The position numbers were made by a program, and so were the translations under genes. Positions 63,908 to 64,000 of a stretch of DNA of 64,000 nt are shown one piece after another; position 1 is the stretch's first letter, and every line of letters starts with the position of its first letter. Below the pieces are notes generated by a model. It ran no database searches, had not been told where the DNA came from, and was given only the letters and a program-made list of their open reading frames with translations. Origin of the DNA: an uncultured Eubacteriales bacterium (lineage in GTDB: Bacteria; Bacillota; Clostridia; Saccharofermentanales; Saccharofermentanaceae); the NCBI GenBank assembly GCA_900314745.1, contig OMWK01000011.1:1-64000 (forward strand), given 5' to 3'.

Positions 63908-64000
63908 CAGTTACCTCCCCTTGCCTTTATCTCGAGCCAGTCCGTCTCTGTTATAAGAACACGTCTGGGTTTGCTCCCTTCGAAAGGACCGATGTAGCCC
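63907..64000 (-). CDS. ftsK: DNA translocase FtsK/SpoIIIE, C-terminal end (partial)
   Basis: The last 30 codons read GYIGPFEGSKPRRVLITETD then WLEIKARGGN and a stop. The GxxGPxxGSKPRxVL pattern is the end of the winged-helix gamma domain of FtsK/SpoIIIE, which reads KOPS/SRS sequences. The rest lies beyond the window. ftsK next to cinA/recA/rimO fits the order seen in other Firmicutes. Confidence 0.8.
   Translation of the reverse strand, partial: GYIGPFEGSKPRRVLITETDWLEIKARGGN

Overview
This 64 kb window is a chromosomal segment of a low-to-mid GC Gram-positive anaerobe, most likely a member of the Clostridia (Lachnospiraceae / Saccharofermentans-like gut or rumen relatives). The case rests on the gene orders miaB-mutS-mutL-miaA next to lexA and ftsK-cinA-murJ-recA-recX-rimO-pgsA-acpP-rnc-smc-ftsY-rpsO, on a leucine T-box in front of leuA, on strong GGAGG ribosome-binding sites, frequent TTG/GTG starts, and a Clostridia-like F-type ATP synthase operon. 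Nearly all genes are on the minus strand in tightly packed operons with ATGA or TGATG overlaps. The genus assignment is inference.

Layout. 1-547: a GC-rich sliver joined abruptly to the last 58 codons of lexA (+), then a two-way terminator. 548-7524: miaA, mutL, mutS, miaB (-), mismatch repair plus tRNA i6A/ms2i6A modification. 7591-8997: a PBP5-like protein whose three active-site motifs are all altered. 8994-14032: a T-box-controlled unit leuA-glf-GT-C-like membrane protein. 14029-22355: an operon of MTAN-like nucleosidase, spore-photoproduct-lyase-like radical SAM enzyme, SDR, GH2 glycosidase and a large LacI-type sensor / degenerate GGDEF / EAL / beta-helix fusion. 22376-22705: tRNA-Leu and tRNA-fMet with promoter and terminator. 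22751-24754 (+): a single-pass protein with a long disordered cytoplasmic part and a surface beta-sandwich domain.

24886-32945: the complete ATP synthase operon (atpI-B-E-F-H-A-G-D-C) with a ThrE-type amino acid exporter coupled to its end; the c subunit carries a two-carboxylate ion site and epsilon lacks the C-terminal helical domain. 32942-35039: dfrA, a histidine phosphatase and thyA. 35111-35390 (+): two tRNA-Pro genes (CGG and the unusual AGG), then a MATE transporter. 36754-37965: an NlpC/P60 wall hydrolase. 38063-42565: a four-gene module of protein kinase, TerY-like vWA protein, PP2C phosphatase and a charged coiled-coil protein, i.e. a TerY-type phosphorylation system without other Ter genes in view. 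42617-45759: a PH-domain protein, a sirtuin and a membrane-anchored MutS-like ATPase. 45820-52020: a degenerate NodB-fold protein with a topoisomerase IV pair.

52071-64000: the housekeeping string rpsO, ftsY, smc, rnc, acpP, pgsA, rimO, recX, recA, murJ, cinA/pncC and the tail of ftsK.

Signals worth most attention are the TerY-like kinase/phosphatase/vWA module and the shared DDFxxF tails of two of its proteins, a repeated leaderless promoter layout (TATAAT-like box 6-7 nt before an ATG with no Shine-Dalgarno) at four genes, the inactivated PBP5 homologue, the EAL/beta-helix fusion, the A34 proline tRNA, and the ATP synthase rotor features.
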